Source: CAIJMI01 sp043798445 (GTDB lineage: Bacteria; Patescibacteriota; Microgenomatia; UBA10105; UBA927). Taken from it: 33,437 nucleotides of DNA. The translations under genes were made by a program, and so were the position numbers. Location of the stretch: assembly GCA_043798445.1 (NCBI GenBank), contig JAZDOQ010000024.1, positions 1 through 33,437 on the forward strand, in the 5' to 3' direction. The notes beneath the pieces were generated by a model. That model was not told where the DNA came from. It did not search any database and saw only the letters and a list, made by a program, of their open reading frames with translations. Position 1 is the stretch's first letter. Each line of letters begins with the position of its first letter. Positions 1 through 8,451 of this stretch are shown in pieces.

Positions 1-1
1 T

Positions 2-247
2 GACATGGTGTTGTTAACGGATATTTTCAGCTCAGCTCGGGAATCTGATTCGCTGGGTATAACAACTGCAACGCTTGTTGAGGAAACGGCAAAACACCAT
101 CCTCATGTGCGGTATACAAAAAACAAAAAAGAAACATTGTCGTATCTTTCACGTACAGTGAAATCCGGTGATATTATCATAACAATGGGAGCCGGAGATA
201 TTTATGAATGGGGACCCGATATCATATCGCAAATAAAAAAGATGTAA
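2..247 (+). CDS. murC: UDP-N-acetylmuramate--L-alanine ligase, C-terminal end (partial)
   Basis: Only the last 81 codons are visible; the reading frame is open to the left edge, so the ATG at position 5 is probably internal. The segment matches the C-terminal domain of MurC: a TDIFSSARES stretch equals the family's conserved DIY-x-A-R-E element, and the late ITMGAGDIYEW stretch equals the conserved T-x-GAGD-I motif. MurC adds L-Ala to UDP-MurNAc with ATP in the cytoplasm, the first amino-acid step of peptidoglycan precursor synthesis. murB begins 3 nt after the stop, as expected for a murC-murB pair in one operon. The N-terminal and ATPase domains lie outside the window. Identification rests on the two motifs and the neighbour. 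Confidence 0.88.
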   Translation, partial: DMVLLTDIFSSARESDSLGITTATLVEETAKHHPHVRYTKNKKETLSYLSRTVKSGDIIITMGAGDIYEWGPDIISQIKKM

Positions 248-250
248 TCT

Positions 251-1231
251 ATGACAGATCAATACAAACAATTTATCGAAACAATCGGCATTCCAGTAAA
301 GGAGCAGGAGGAGCTGGCATCATATACAACGTATAAAGTTGGCGGTCCTGCGGATTTATTTGTTGAAGCGCGAACAACCAGGGATATTATTGATGCAGTA
401 ACTATGGCACGAGTATGTACCATTCCGTTTTTTATACTTGGCGGAGGATCAAATATTCTAATCGGAGATAAAGGGTTTCGTGGACTCGTCATTAAAAATA
501 TGACAAAAACCATAACTGTCCGGGGAATGAAGGGCGCCATAACCAAAGGCATATCTGATGGGAGTGTGTATGTGGAAGCTGAGTCTGGTGTGCCGTTTAA
601 CAATCTCGTACGTTACACGATTGAAGAAGGATTACAAGGTCTTGAAATGCACCTAGGGCTTCCCGGAAGCGTGGGTGGCGCACTGTTCATGAATTCAAAA
701 TGGACGCGTCCGCCGGCATGTGTCGGTGATGTCGTGTATCAGGCAACTCTTTTGACACCAACCGGAGAAGTGAAAGCAGTATCACCGGAATATTTCCATT
801 TTTCCTATGGTTCATCGGGGTTACAAAAATCAGGAGATATTGTTCTTTCCGTTATATTTGCATTGAAGCGGTCAAACAAAGAGGCATTATGGATGGTTGC
901 AAATGAAAGTATTTCTTACCGGAAAGACACACAACCGCAAGGAGTGAAGACTGCAGGATGTGTGTTTAAGAATATTTCGCTTGTTGAGGCAGTATCAGCA
1001 GGAACTCCCGATCATACAACATCTGCCGGGTATCTTATTGACAACGCTGGATGCAAAAACTTTTCAGTTGGTGACGCTGCGGTATCACCGGTTCACGCGA
1101 ATTTCATTGTTAATACGGGAAAAGCGACAAGTCACGATATGATACAATTAATTGATCAAATAAAAGAACAAGTGAGAGCAAAATTTGGTGTTGCGCTTGT
1201 TGAGGAAGTACTGCGCGTAGGAGATTTTTAA
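251..1231 (+). CDS. murB: UDP-N-acetylenolpyruvoylglucosamine reductase MurB
   Basis: A 326-aa FAD/NADPH enzyme that reduces UDP-GlcNAc-enolpyruvate (the MurA product) to UDP-MurNAc. The FAD-binding part shows YTTYKVGGPAD (residues 25-35), LGGGSNILI (63-71) and GLPGSVGGALFMN (136-148). The C-terminal substrate domain shows SYRKDTQP (222-229) and ends in LVEEVLRVG, which carries the expected catalytic glutamate. In the AGxVFKN motif the residue that is the proton-donating serine in E. coli MurB (Ser229) is Cys237 here. The gene sits between murC and murA, with 3 nt and 1 nt between the coding regions, indicating translational coupling. Length is within the family range. Confidence 0.95.
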   Translation: MTDQYKQFIETIGIPVKEQEELASYTTYKVGGPADLFVEARTTRDIIDAVTMARVCTIPFFILGGGSNILIGDKGFRGLVIKNMTKTITVRGMKGAITKGISDGSVYVEAESGVPFNNLVRYTIEEGLQGLEMHLGLPGSVGGALFMNSKWTRPPACVGDVVYQATLLTPTGEVKAVSPEYFHFSYGSSGLQKSGDIVLSVIFALKRSNKEALWMVANESISYRKDTQPQGVKTAGCVFKNISLVEAVSAGTPDHTTSAGYLIDNAGCKNFSVGDAAVSPVHANFIVNTGKATSHDMIQLIDQIKEQVRAKFGVALVEEVLRVGDF

Positions 1232-1232
1232 A

Positions 1233-2573
1233 ATGGAGAAATTTATTGTTTCAGGGCCTTCAATTCTTCATGGCGATGTAACCATTGCCGGTGCAAAAAA
1301 CGTTGCACTGAAGGCAATTGTGGTCTCGCTTCTAACGGAAGAACCAATATTATTGCATAATATGCCGCATATCCGGGACGTTTTATTGATGCTTGATGTC
1401 GTTAGAAGTCTTGGTGCTGTCGCAACATTTGAAGGAAATACCGTAGAGATTCAGGATGGAAAAACGCGAAGCACAACAGTTCCTTTGGAAATCGGTGCCC
1501 GACTTCGGACATCGTCCATGGTATTAGGCCCCATGCTTTCTCGATATGGGAAAGCTATGATCCCAAATCCAGGCGGGTGCAGAATTGGCGCTCGTCCCAT
1601 CGACCGGCACATAGAAGGATTAAGAGAAATGGGTGCAGCGATTGATTATAGTTCAACAGATGGATATTTCCACGCAGAGGCGAAGCATTTACATGGTGCT
1701 GAAATCACTTTTGAAAAAAACACGCACACAGGAACAGAAACATTGATTCTTGCTGCGGTACTGGCCGACGGAACGACAATACTCCGCAACGCTGCTGAAG
1801 AAGTAGAAATTGATGATCTGATTGCACTGTTAAATTCAATGGGAGCAAATATTAAGAGAACGGGAACGAGAGAAATAACAATTATTGGTGTAAAAAAACT
1901 TCACGGAACGGAATATACCATTATGTCTGATAGAAATGAGGAGGTAACATTCGCGATAGGTGCTGTTGTGTCAAAAGGCAGCATCACTGTTCATCATTCA
2001 GAACGGAAACATTTAAAAGCATTCTTTTCGGTATTTGAAAAAGCAGGGGGTAAATACCGGGAAGTTGATGATGAAACGACAGAATATTTTTACGACGGAC
2101 CGCTCACTGCTGTTGATGTCATAACAGGTCAGTATCCTGGATTTATGACGGATTGGCAAGCGCCGTGGGCTCTATTGATGACCCAAGCGAATGGAGTATC
2201 GACCATTCACGAGACAGTATTTGAAAATCGGTTTTCCTATGTTGAGGAGCTTAGAAAAATGGGAGCTGATATTGCGTACTTTGATCCAGACGTTCCAAAT
2301 CCGAAAGAATTTTATAATTTTAATTGGGAAGATAAGGCAACGGAAACGCATCAGGCAATTCGTATCACCGGGCCAACACTGCTTCATAATGCAATTACAT
2401 CTATGAGCGACCTTCGTGCCGGTGCAACCGTTGTCTTAGCTGCAATTATTGCGAAGGGACAGAGTTATATTCATGGGGTTGAACAGATTGATCGGGGATA
2501 TGAACATATTGAAGAACGTCTAAAATCACTTGGTGCAGCAATTGAGCGAATTGAAGAAGATATCGTTGCGTAA
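1233..2573 (+). CDS. murA: UDP-N-acetylglucosamine 1-carboxyvinyltransferase MurA
   Basis: A 446-aa two-domain EPSP-synthase-fold enzyme that transfers enolpyruvate from PEP to UDP-GlcNAc, the committed step of peptidoglycan synthesis. The N-terminal IAGAKNVALKA carries the conserved Lys22-Asn23 pair. The catalytic loop NPGGCRIGARPIDRH has Cys116, the residue attacked by fosfomycin in sensitive MurA enzymes, so the cysteine form (not the Asp form) is present. YPGFMTDWQAPW matches the conserved YPGFPTDMQAQ region with the catalytic aspartate. The C-terminal SDLRAGATVVLAA and DRGYEHIEERL match the family ending. It starts 1 nt after the murB stop and is followed 14 nt later by a gene with a strong ribosome-binding site. 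Confidence 0.96.
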   Translation: MEKFIVSGPSILHGDVTIAGAKNVALKAIVVSLLTEEPILLHNMPHIRDVLLMLDVVRSLGAVATFEGNTVEIQDGKTRSTTVPLEIGARLRTSSMVLGPMLSRYGKAMIPNPGGCRIGARPIDRHIEGLREMGAAIDYSSTDGYFHAEAKHLHGAEITFEKNTHTGTETLILAAVLADGTTILRNAAEEVEIDDLIALLNSMGANIKRTGTREITIIGVKKLHGTEYTIMSDRNEEVTFAIGAVVSKGSITVHHSERKHLKAFFSVFEKAGGKYREVDDETTEYFYDGPLTAVDVITGQYPGFMTDWQAPWALLMTQANGVSTIHETVFENRFSYVEELRKMGADIAYFDPDVPNPKEFYNFNWEDKATETHQAIRITGPTLLHNAITSMSDLRAGATVVLAAIIAKGQSYIHGVEQIDRGYEHIEERLKSLGAAIERIEEDIVA

Positions 2574-2587
2574 GTAAAAGGAGGAAT

Positions 2588-3898
2588 ATGAATAACGAGT
2601 TGAAAGTAGTATTACTTGCAGGTGGCGAATCCACCAGGTTTTGGCCGCTAACAAATAAAAATGAAATGGTATTTTTAGGAAAACCGTTTTTATCATGGCA
2701 TTATGAACAACTTGTTCGACTCGGCATGGAGCATGTCGTGGTTGTGACAAACGACCAAAACAACGAGCGTATCAGAGCAATTGCAGCGCCGAAACAACTT
2801 CAAGTTTCCTATGTGATACAGAAAAATAAAGGACAAGTGCAAGCACTTGTAGCACTAGAAAACGTGTGTTCTGGCGAAGTGTTGTTGTTAAATGCTTCTG
2901 ATTATTATGCTGATGCAGGACTCATTTCATTTTTGAGTGGGTTAGACAAAAACCACATAACACTTGGCGCCATCAAGACAGAAAACTATTTTCCTGGTGG
3001 GTATCTGATAATAAATGCAGATGGTGTTGTTTTGGAGATTGTTGAAAAACCAAAAAAAGGGGAAGAGCCAAGTGATGTTGTTAATATACTCATCGATTAT
3101 ATTCCTGATATATCTCTTTTTATTACCGCTGCAAAAAAACATGTGAGTAACGCCGCAAGTGGATATGAAGATGCATTAAATGACCTTATGAAAACGAGCG
3201 GTACTGCGCATGCAAAAATACTGGATAGGAATGATTGGAAGCCAATAAAATACCCATGGAATGTTTTAGATGTTTCAGAACTTTTGCTTTCAGAGATGCA
3301 AGGCTCACAAATTGACAAGAGCGTCGTTATAAAAGAAAACGTCATTATTGAGGGGCCTGTCATTATTGAGGAAGGCGTAAAGATATTTGAAGGGACCAAA
3401 ATTGTAGGTCCCTGTTACATTGGAAAAAACACGATAATTGGAAATAATAATATCATTCGTTCTTCAATGATTGGTAATGATTGCGTAACGGGATTTAACA
3501 CGGATATCACAAGAAGTTATGTTGGCAATAATTGCTGGTTCCACAGCAACTACGTGGGTGATAGCGTTCTTGCGGGTGATATTAGCATCGGTTCCGGATC
3601 AGTACTTGCAAATTTACGTCTTGATGACAGAATCATATCAGGTGTTGTGAAGGATGAAAAAATCAGCACAGAAAGAAACAAGCTCGGAGCAATGATTGGA
3701 TTACATGTTCGCATTGGCGTGAATGCAAGCATTATGCCGGGCGTCAAAATTGGAAGCGGTTCCTTTATAGGAGCTGGTGTTGTCCTTGGAAAAGATGTAA
3801 ACAATTCGCAGTATTGTGTATCTACCTCCTCATATTCGGTAAAAGATAATACATCAGTTCCTGCAAAGAACCGTGAGAAATTCCGTAAAGGATTATGA
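2588..3898 (+). CDS. GlmU-like sugar-phosphate nucleotidylyltransferase with left-handed beta-helix
   Basis: A 436-aa protein with an N-terminal nucleotidyltransferase fold (about residues 1-235) and a C-terminal hexapeptide-repeat beta-helix (about 245-436) rich in I-G-x-N/G-x-x-I repeats. It includes WFHSNYVGDSVL, a signature of archaeal-type bifunctional GlmU proteins. A role in making UDP-GlcNAc for MurA is inferred from position and architecture. The nucleotidyltransferase signature is weakened: LAGGESTRFWPLT replaces the usual GG-x-GTR-x-x-PLT, and the PKP segment with the catalytic lysine is shortened (TNKNEMVFLGKP). LLLNASDYYAD retains a metal-ligand-like Asp. A strong AGGAGG lies at 2579-2584, only 3 nt before the ATG. 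It overlaps ddl by ATGA. Substrate specificity cannot be read from sequence. Confidence 0.72.
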   Translation: MNNELKVVLLAGGESTRFWPLTNKNEMVFLGKPFLSWHYEQLVRLGMEHVVVVTNDQNNERIRAIAAPKQLQVSYVIQKNKGQVQALVALENVCSGEVLLLNASDYYADAGLISFLSGLDKNHITLGAIKTENYFPGGYLIINADGVVLEIVEKPKKGEEPSDVVNILIDYIPDISLFITAAKKHVSNAASGYEDALNDLMKTSGTAHAKILDRNDWKPIKYPWNVLDVSELLLSEMQGSQIDKSVVIKENVIIEGPVIIEEGVKIFEGTKIVGPCYIGKNTIIGNNNIIRSSMIGNDCVTGFNTDITRSYVGNNCWFHSNYVGDSVLAGDISIGSGSVLANLRLDDRIISGVVKDEKISTERNKLGAMIGLHVRIGVNASIMPGVKIGSGSFIGAGVVLGKDVNNSQYCVSTSSYSVKDNTSVPAKNREKFRKGL

Positions 3899-4944
3899 AA
3901 TGTTCACACGTCCTTATATTAGAAGGTGGCCGATCAGTCGAGTACGAAGTATCGCTTCGATCTTCGCTCGGTATTCAATACGCACTACGATCTTCCGGAT
4001 TTTCTGTTGGGGTTATCCGTATCGAACGCGATGGATCATGGAGTGATGTTGGCGGTGATTGGCCGTCTGCAAATCGGAAATTTGTTCTATCTGCAGATCC
4101 ACATATGTACACTTCAGTTAGTGATAATCTTGTTGTTTTTCCTGTACTTCATGGTCCATATGGGGAGGACGGAACAATTCAAGGGCTGCTTGAACTTGCA
4201 AATATTCCGTATGTGGGATGTGGTGTCCTTGCATCGGCATTAGGTATGCATAAAGGGTGTCAAAAGGAATTGTTTGTCAATCATGGGCTTCAGGTTTCTC
4301 CGTGGATATCGGTTAAAAAAAGCAAATGGGAGAGTAATCAAGAAGAAATGATTGAAAAAGTTACACTTTTTTTGAAACAGCAGTATCCATTCTTTGTGAA
4401 GCCTATTCGTACAGGCTCAAGTGTAGGAATTTCAAAAGTATCTGACAAGAAAACACTTAAAATTGCAATTGAACTATCACTGCAATATGACGATGAAGTG
4501 ATCATTGAGCAAGGTGTGAATCCACTTCGGGAAATTGAAGTTGCGGTTCTAGGAACTACCGCACCAGAAGCATCAGTTATCGGAGAAATTATTCCGGATG
4601 GTGAATTTTATGATTACGAATCAAAGTATGGTCCTGAAAGTAAAACAAAATTATCTATTGATCCTTCAGATATTTCTAAAAAAATTAAGAATGAGATACG
4701 ATCGCAAGCCGTTCGGGCGTTTACTATTCTAGGCGGATCTGGATTGTCACGAGTTGATTTTTTCCTGTCAGGAAACAGAATTATCATTAATGAAATAAAC
4801 ACCCTGCCTGGGTTTACGACAATAAGTATGTATCCAAAGTTATGGGAGGCAAGCGGTATTTCTTTCTCTGATCTTTGCACGCGTCTTGTGACATTCGGTA
4901 AAGAAGCATGGCAGTCTAAACAGTTGATTAAAACAACAGTATGA
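3895..4944 (+). CDS. ddl: D-alanine--D-alanine ligase
   Basis: A 349-aa ATP-grasp enzyme that joins two D-Ala for the pentapeptide stem. The N-terminus EGGRSVEYEVSLRSS (residues 10-24) matches the GG-x-S-x-E-x-x-x-S-L motif. HGPYGEDGTIQGLLEL, FFVKPIRTGSSVGISKV and EINTLPGFTT are the substrate, ATP-loop and metal-binding motifs in the expected order. The product feeds MurF, encoded immediately downstream. The start overlaps the previous stop by ATGA, and its own stop overlaps the murF start in the same way, a sign of coupled translation. Confidence 0.95.
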   Translation: MKCSHVLILEGGRSVEYEVSLRSSLGIQYALRSSGFSVGVIRIERDGSWSDVGGDWPSANRKFVLSADPHMYTSVSDNLVVFPVLHGPYGEDGTIQGLLELANIPYVGCGVLASALGMHKGCQKELFVNHGLQVSPWISVKKSKWESNQEEMIEKVTLFLKQQYPFFVKPIRTGSSVGISKVSDKKTLKIAIELSLQYDDEVIIEQGVNPLREIEVAVLGTTAPEASVIGEIIPDGEFYDYESKYGPESKTKLSIDPSDISKKIKNEIRSQAVRAFTILGGSGLSRVDFFLSGNRIIINEINTLPGFTTISMYPKLWEASGISFSDLCTRLVTFGKEAWQSKQLIKTTV

Positions 4945-6329
4945 AAAATGTTATATTTTTATCCATTCTCCGGTGGGCAGCGAAAAGAAAACTGGCTCGA
5001 CTTCATCCAAAGATAATTGCCGTAACCGGAAGTGTCGGGAAATCTACCTTTTTGACGCTTCTTGAAGGTATTATTTACGAGAAATTCAAAACACGAACAA
5101 CAAAAAAAGGAAATAGTGAAACCGGACTTCCTCTTGAAATTCTTGGCATTCGGGACGAGCTTACAGATTATAGAATAATCACCTGGATACGAGTAGTTCT
5201 CCACGCAATAGTAATTGGAACATTTGGTGATAACGATTCGTATGAAGTGCTAATTGCTGAATTTGGTATCGACAGCCCATACCCTCCAAAAAATATGTCG
5301 TATCTATTAACGCTCATTCCCCATCCGGATATTGCGGTTGTGTTATCTGTTGCACCCGTCCATACAGAACAATTTTCTGTTGGGTTATCACCTAGTGATA
5401 GAAATGATGAATCAGTAATTCTTGAGCGCATAGCAAAGGAAAAAATGTTACTTGCCCATGCAGTAACGAAAAACGGAACAGCAATTATACAGGCTGATTC
5501 TCCATTACTGATGAGAGAGGTACCTCATATAACCGGGTCAGTAATAACGGTTGGAAATAAATCGGATGCGACATTTCATATCAAAGAAATGAATGCAACA
5601 ATCAAAAACGGTTCCTCAATTACGTTTTCCCATGACAAAAATGAATATCATATAATATTTCCTTGTATAGTGTTATTTCCGGAAGCTGCATCAACCATCG
5701 TCTCTGTTATTGCGGCGGCATCAGTCCTGAACCTTCCGATTAAAACAAGCATTGATACAATACAATCGATTTCGCGTCTTCCGCCAGGACGGTTTTCCAT
5801 CCTTAAAGGAATAAAAAATACAACAATTATTGACAGCAGTTATAACGCCTCTCCAGATTCAGTAAAAGCAGCGTTGCTGTTTTTAAAAACTGCTAATCAA
5901 AAAAAAGGAAGACGGATTGCTGTACTTGGTGATATGCGGGAACTTGGACCAATTGCCAAACAAAAGCATGAAGAAATTGCACGAGTTGCATCAGAAGTTG
6001 CTGATCATATTGTGTGTGTAGGAGAAATGATGCGAAAGTATTTTGTACCGGAGCTTCTTCGAGTTGGTTTTGACGAGAAACACATTAATACCTTTGAAAC
6101 TGCTGACGGAGTTGGAATATTCATCGCCTCTAGCGTGCGATCTGATGACATAATTTTAGTGAAAGGTTCACAAAACACCATATTTTTGGAAACGGCCGTA
6201 AAAGAGCTGCTGAAAAATAAAACTGACGAACATCTTCTTTGCAGACAATCTTCATATTGGGAATCTGTGAGGAAAGAATTTTTTTCGTCACATCCGAATA
6301 ATCATTATGATGCAAAAACGCATAGTTAG
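4941..6329 (+). CDS. murF: MurF-type Mur ligase (UDP-MurNAc-tripeptide--D-Ala-D-Ala ligase)
   Basis: A 462-aa Mur ligase that should add D-Ala-D-Ala to the UDP-MurNAc-tripeptide. The P-loop VTGSVGKST occurs at residues 28-36, whereas in E. coli MurF it lies near residue 107, so the usual N-terminal uridine-binding domain is missing. It is replaced by a short basic stretch (ILRWAAKRKLARL). Central and C-terminal motifs fit MurF: RLPPGRFSILKG, IIDSSYNASPDS, VLGDMRELG and LVKGSQN. A C-terminal extension containing LCRQSSYWE follows. The assignment as MurF rather than another Mur ligase relies on these motifs and on ddl immediately upstream (ATGA overlap). The 3' end overlaps the next gene by 23 nt. 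Confidence 0.82.
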   Translation: MKNVIFLSILRWAAKRKLARLHPKIIAVTGSVGKSTFLTLLEGIIYEKFKTRTTKKGNSETGLPLEILGIRDELTDYRIITWIRVVLHAIVIGTFGDNDSYEVLIAEFGIDSPYPPKNMSYLLTLIPHPDIAVVLSVAPVHTEQFSVGLSPSDRNDESVILERIAKEKMLLAHAVTKNGTAIIQADSPLLMREVPHITGSVITVGNKSDATFHIKEMNATIKNGSSITFSHDKNEYHIIFPCIVLFPEAASTIVSVIAAASVLNLPIKTSIDTIQSISRLPPGRFSILKGIKNTTIIDSSYNASPDSVKAALLFLKTANQKKGRRIAVLGDMRELGPIAKQKHEEIARVASEVADHIVCVGEMMRKYFVPELLRVGFDEKHINTFETADGVGIFIASSVRSDDIILVKGSQNTIFLETAVKELLKNKTDEHLLCRQSSYWESVRKEFFSSHPNNHYDAKTHS

Positions 6330-6981
6330 CTCCACCGGACAGGCTTGTATTGTATCAATACTCACAGTCGGTCAATTAGAAACTAATTGTTATATTGTTG
6401 CCATTGATGGATTCGGATATATCATCGACCCAGGAGATGATGGTACATATATTGCAGAAACAGTACAGAAAATGAATATTACTCCTCGTGCTATTTTATT
6501 AACCCATGGACATTTTGATCACGCGCTTGCTGCATTTGAAGTAGGTGCGGCATTTGGTATACCGACGTTCGTAAGTAAATTTGATATGCCTATCTTACAT
6601 CGTATGCAAGAGACTGCTCAACATTTTTTAGGGTACACAGTAACAGATCCTGTACCGCAACAAGTTCGTTATTTTGAAGAGTTAAAAGACTGTATGGCAA
6701 AGTGGCATCTTCAGGTTATTCATACTCCTGGTCATACGCCAGGGAGTGTATCGTTTGTTTTTGATGGCTACCCAATGGTTTTTACGGGAGACACGCTATT
6801 TGCAGATGGACTGGTAGGAGATACGAGTCATCTCTACGGTGACCAAAAACACCTGGCAACTTCTCTTCGGACACTTATGCTTCTTCCCGATGAAACAATT
6901 GTATTTTCAGGACATGGCAAGGAAACAAATATCAAGGAAACAAAAGAAAAACTCTCTAAAAAAGGCTTTCTTGCGAGATAA
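6307..6981 (+). CDS. Metallo-beta-lactamase-fold hydrolase (glyoxalase II-like)
   Basis: A 224-aa protein with the metal-binding THGHFDH motif (His67, His69, Asp71, His72), followed by HTPGHTPGSVSF and FTGDTLFADG, then FSGHGKETN near the C-terminus. This is the ligand order of binuclear-zinc, glyoxalase II-like hydrolases. The actual substrate is unknown. It may be a hydroxyacyl-glutathione-type or other thioester hydrolase, and nothing ties it directly to the cell wall except its place between murF and dgkA. Two consecutive ATGs (6307 and 6310) lie inside the murF 3' end; either could be the start. Confidence 0.85.
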   Translation: MMQKRIVSSTGQACIVSILTVGQLETNCYIVAIDGFGYIIDPGDDGTYIAETVQKMNITPRAILLTHGHFDHALAAFEVGAAFGIPTFVSKFDMPILHRMQETAQHFLGYTVTDPVPQQVRYFEELKDCMAKWHLQVIHTPGHTPGSVSFVFDGYPMVFTGDTLFADGLVGDTSHLYGDQKHLATSLRTLMLLPDETIVFSGHGKETNIKETKEKLSKKGFLAR

Positions 6982-6984
6982 TAC

Positions 6985-7014
6985 TTGTGTCAACCCTGTT
7001 TGTAAGGGTATACT
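6985..7014 (+). promoter_or_regulatory. Candidate promoter upstream of dgkA
   Basis: In the 42-nt gap after the hydrolase gene, TTGTGT (6985-6990) and TATACT (7009-7014) are separated by 18 nt. The -10 box lies 9 nt before the dgkA ATG, so the transcript would have almost no leader. It would be an internal promoter within the cluster. This is judged by eye only. Confidence 0.4.
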
Positions 7015-7023
7015 TAAAAAAGT

Positions 7024-7395
7024 ATGGCTACAGAGATAAAGAAACGAACGCACAAAGACTCGTTTAAAGACGCTTTTTCCGGTCTCCGATGGGTGCTGAA
7101 GACTCAGCCAAATTTTCGATTCCATCTCGTGTTGTCCGCAGTTGCGCTTACCTTGGGATACATGCTTCAAGTTACCTCTGTTGAAATGGCGATTATCGTG
7201 TTTACCATTATTTTAGGATTAACAGCGGAGATGATAAATACATCTATTGAATCAATGACAGACCTTATTACCAAAGAATATCGGGAAGATGCAAAAATTG
7301 CAAAAGACGTTGCAGCGGGCATGATGCTTGTGACAGCAATTGGAGCAATTCTCGTTGCTGTATTTGTATTTGTTCCGCACATTCTTAATTATTAG
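7024..7395 (+). CDS. dgkA: Diacylglycerol/undecaprenol kinase family membrane protein
   Basis: A 123-aa integral membrane kinase with three hydrophobic helices. The family signature is clear: AEMINTSIESMTDL (Glu69, Asn72, Glu76) followed by AKIAKDVAAGMMLV (residues 90-103), matching E-x-x-N-T-A-I-E and A-K-D-x-A-A-x-A-V. In Gram-positive bacteria members of this family phosphorylate undecaprenol, recycling the lipid carrier. That role is inferred here because the next gene, mraY, uses undecaprenyl phosphate. The mraY ATG follows the stop by 2 nt. Whether it prefers diacylglycerol or undecaprenol cannot be told from sequence. Confidence 0.9.
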   Translation: MATEIKKRTHKDSFKDAFSGLRWVLKTQPNFRFHLVLSAVALTLGYMLQVTSVEMAIIVFTIILGLTAEMINTSIESMTDLITKEYREDAKIAKDVAAGMMLVTAIGAILVAVFVFVPHILNY

Positions 7396-7397
7396 AT

Positions 7398-8441
7398 ATG
7401 GTTTTTTTACTCGGGGCTTTACTTTTTTCTTGGTTTATCAGCAGTGTTTTGTATATTCCATTTATACGGCTTTTATATAATTTCCGCATGCAGCGTTTAA
7501 AACAAGAAACGCGTGATGCATTTAATAAACGTACTCCTATATTTGATAAATTTCATCAAATGAAAGCCGGTACTCCAGTAGGAGGGGGACTGCTTATCAT
7601 CTTAGTTACAACCATTCTTTTTCCTCTCACACTCTTACTCATGAAATATTTTTGGATACCAATTACCGCGGTATACCCGATAGCTGCAGAAATTAAAATA
7701 CTTCTTTTCACCTTTATTTCATTTGGGCTGTTGGGATTTTTGGACGATGTCAAGAAAACATTTGTTTGGAAATCCAATTTTTTTGGACTCCGCCTCCGGC
7801 ATAAGCTTATTCTTGAAATAATCATCGCAGCAATTATCAGTTTCTGGTTGGTAACGGATTTGAAAATAAATATTTTTTATGTGCCGCTTATTGGTGTGAT
7901 TCAGATGGGATGGTGGTTTATCCCATTTTCTGTCTTTGTCATTATTTCATTTGCCAATGCCTTTAATATCACGGATGGGTTAGATGGGTTAGCATCAGGT
8001 GTTCTTATGATTGCACTCGGAGCATTTTGGATTGTCTCGGCATCTATTCTCGATACATCGCTTTCCGTCTTTTTAGCGCTCTGGATTGGAAGTCTTCTTG
8101 CGTTTTTATATTTCAACGTATATCCAGCGCGTATTTTCTTAGGTGACGTTGGTGCGTTATCATTTGGTGCAACATTTGCCGTTGTCGGCCTTATTTTAGG
8201 AAAAGCGCCGGCACTTATTATTATTGGTTTTGTTTTCGTTATCGAGGTCACATCTTCTTTATTACAGCTCCTGTCAAAGAAGTTTTTTCATAAGAAACTA
8301 TTTCCTGCCGCGCCGTTTCATTTATTCCTGCAATACGCAGGGTGGCAGGAACCAAAAATTGTGATGCGGTTTTGGATTCTATCAATTGTGTTTGCGATAT
8401 TTGGGTTGTTTATCGCCTTCCTCACAAAATATCCAATGTAA
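7398..8441 (+). CDS. mraY: Phospho-N-acetylmuramoyl-pentapeptide-transferase MraY
   Basis: A 347-aa polytopic membrane enzyme that moves phospho-MurNAc-pentapeptide onto undecaprenyl phosphate to form lipid I. It shows GTPVGGGLLIIL (58-69), the catalytic FLDDVKK (Asp116-Asp117), NAFNITDGLDGLASG (187-201) and ARIFLGDVGALSFG (Asp250). The normally strict P-x-HHH-F-E loop reads PFHLFLQYAGW (306-316): only the first histidine (His308) is kept, although the following GWQEPKIVMRFWI region is typical. About ten hydrophobic segments are visible. Position between dgkA and murI/murD supports MraY rather than a WecA-type transferase. Confidence 0.92.
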   Translation: MVFLLGALLFSWFISSVLYIPFIRLLYNFRMQRLKQETRDAFNKRTPIFDKFHQMKAGTPVGGGLLIILVTTILFPLTLLLMKYFWIPITAVYPIAAEIKILLFTFISFGLLGFLDDVKKTFVWKSNFFGLRLRHKLILEIIIAAIISFWLVTDLKINIFYVPLIGVIQMGWWFIPFSVFVIISFANAFNITDGLDGLASGVLMIALGAFWIVSASILDTSLSVFLALWIGSLLAFLYFNVYPARIFLGDVGALSFGATFAVVGLILGKAPALIIIGFVFVIEVTSSLLQLLSKKFFHKKLFPAAPFHLFLQYAGWQEPKIVMRFWILSIVFAIFGLFIAFLTKYPM

Positions 8442-8451
8442 GCCTCATACT

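Noticed and set aside
8386..8451. Longer murI start
   Set aside because: It lies within mraY and adds residues that are only an out-of-frame reading of that gene; the conserved N-terminus begins at 8452.
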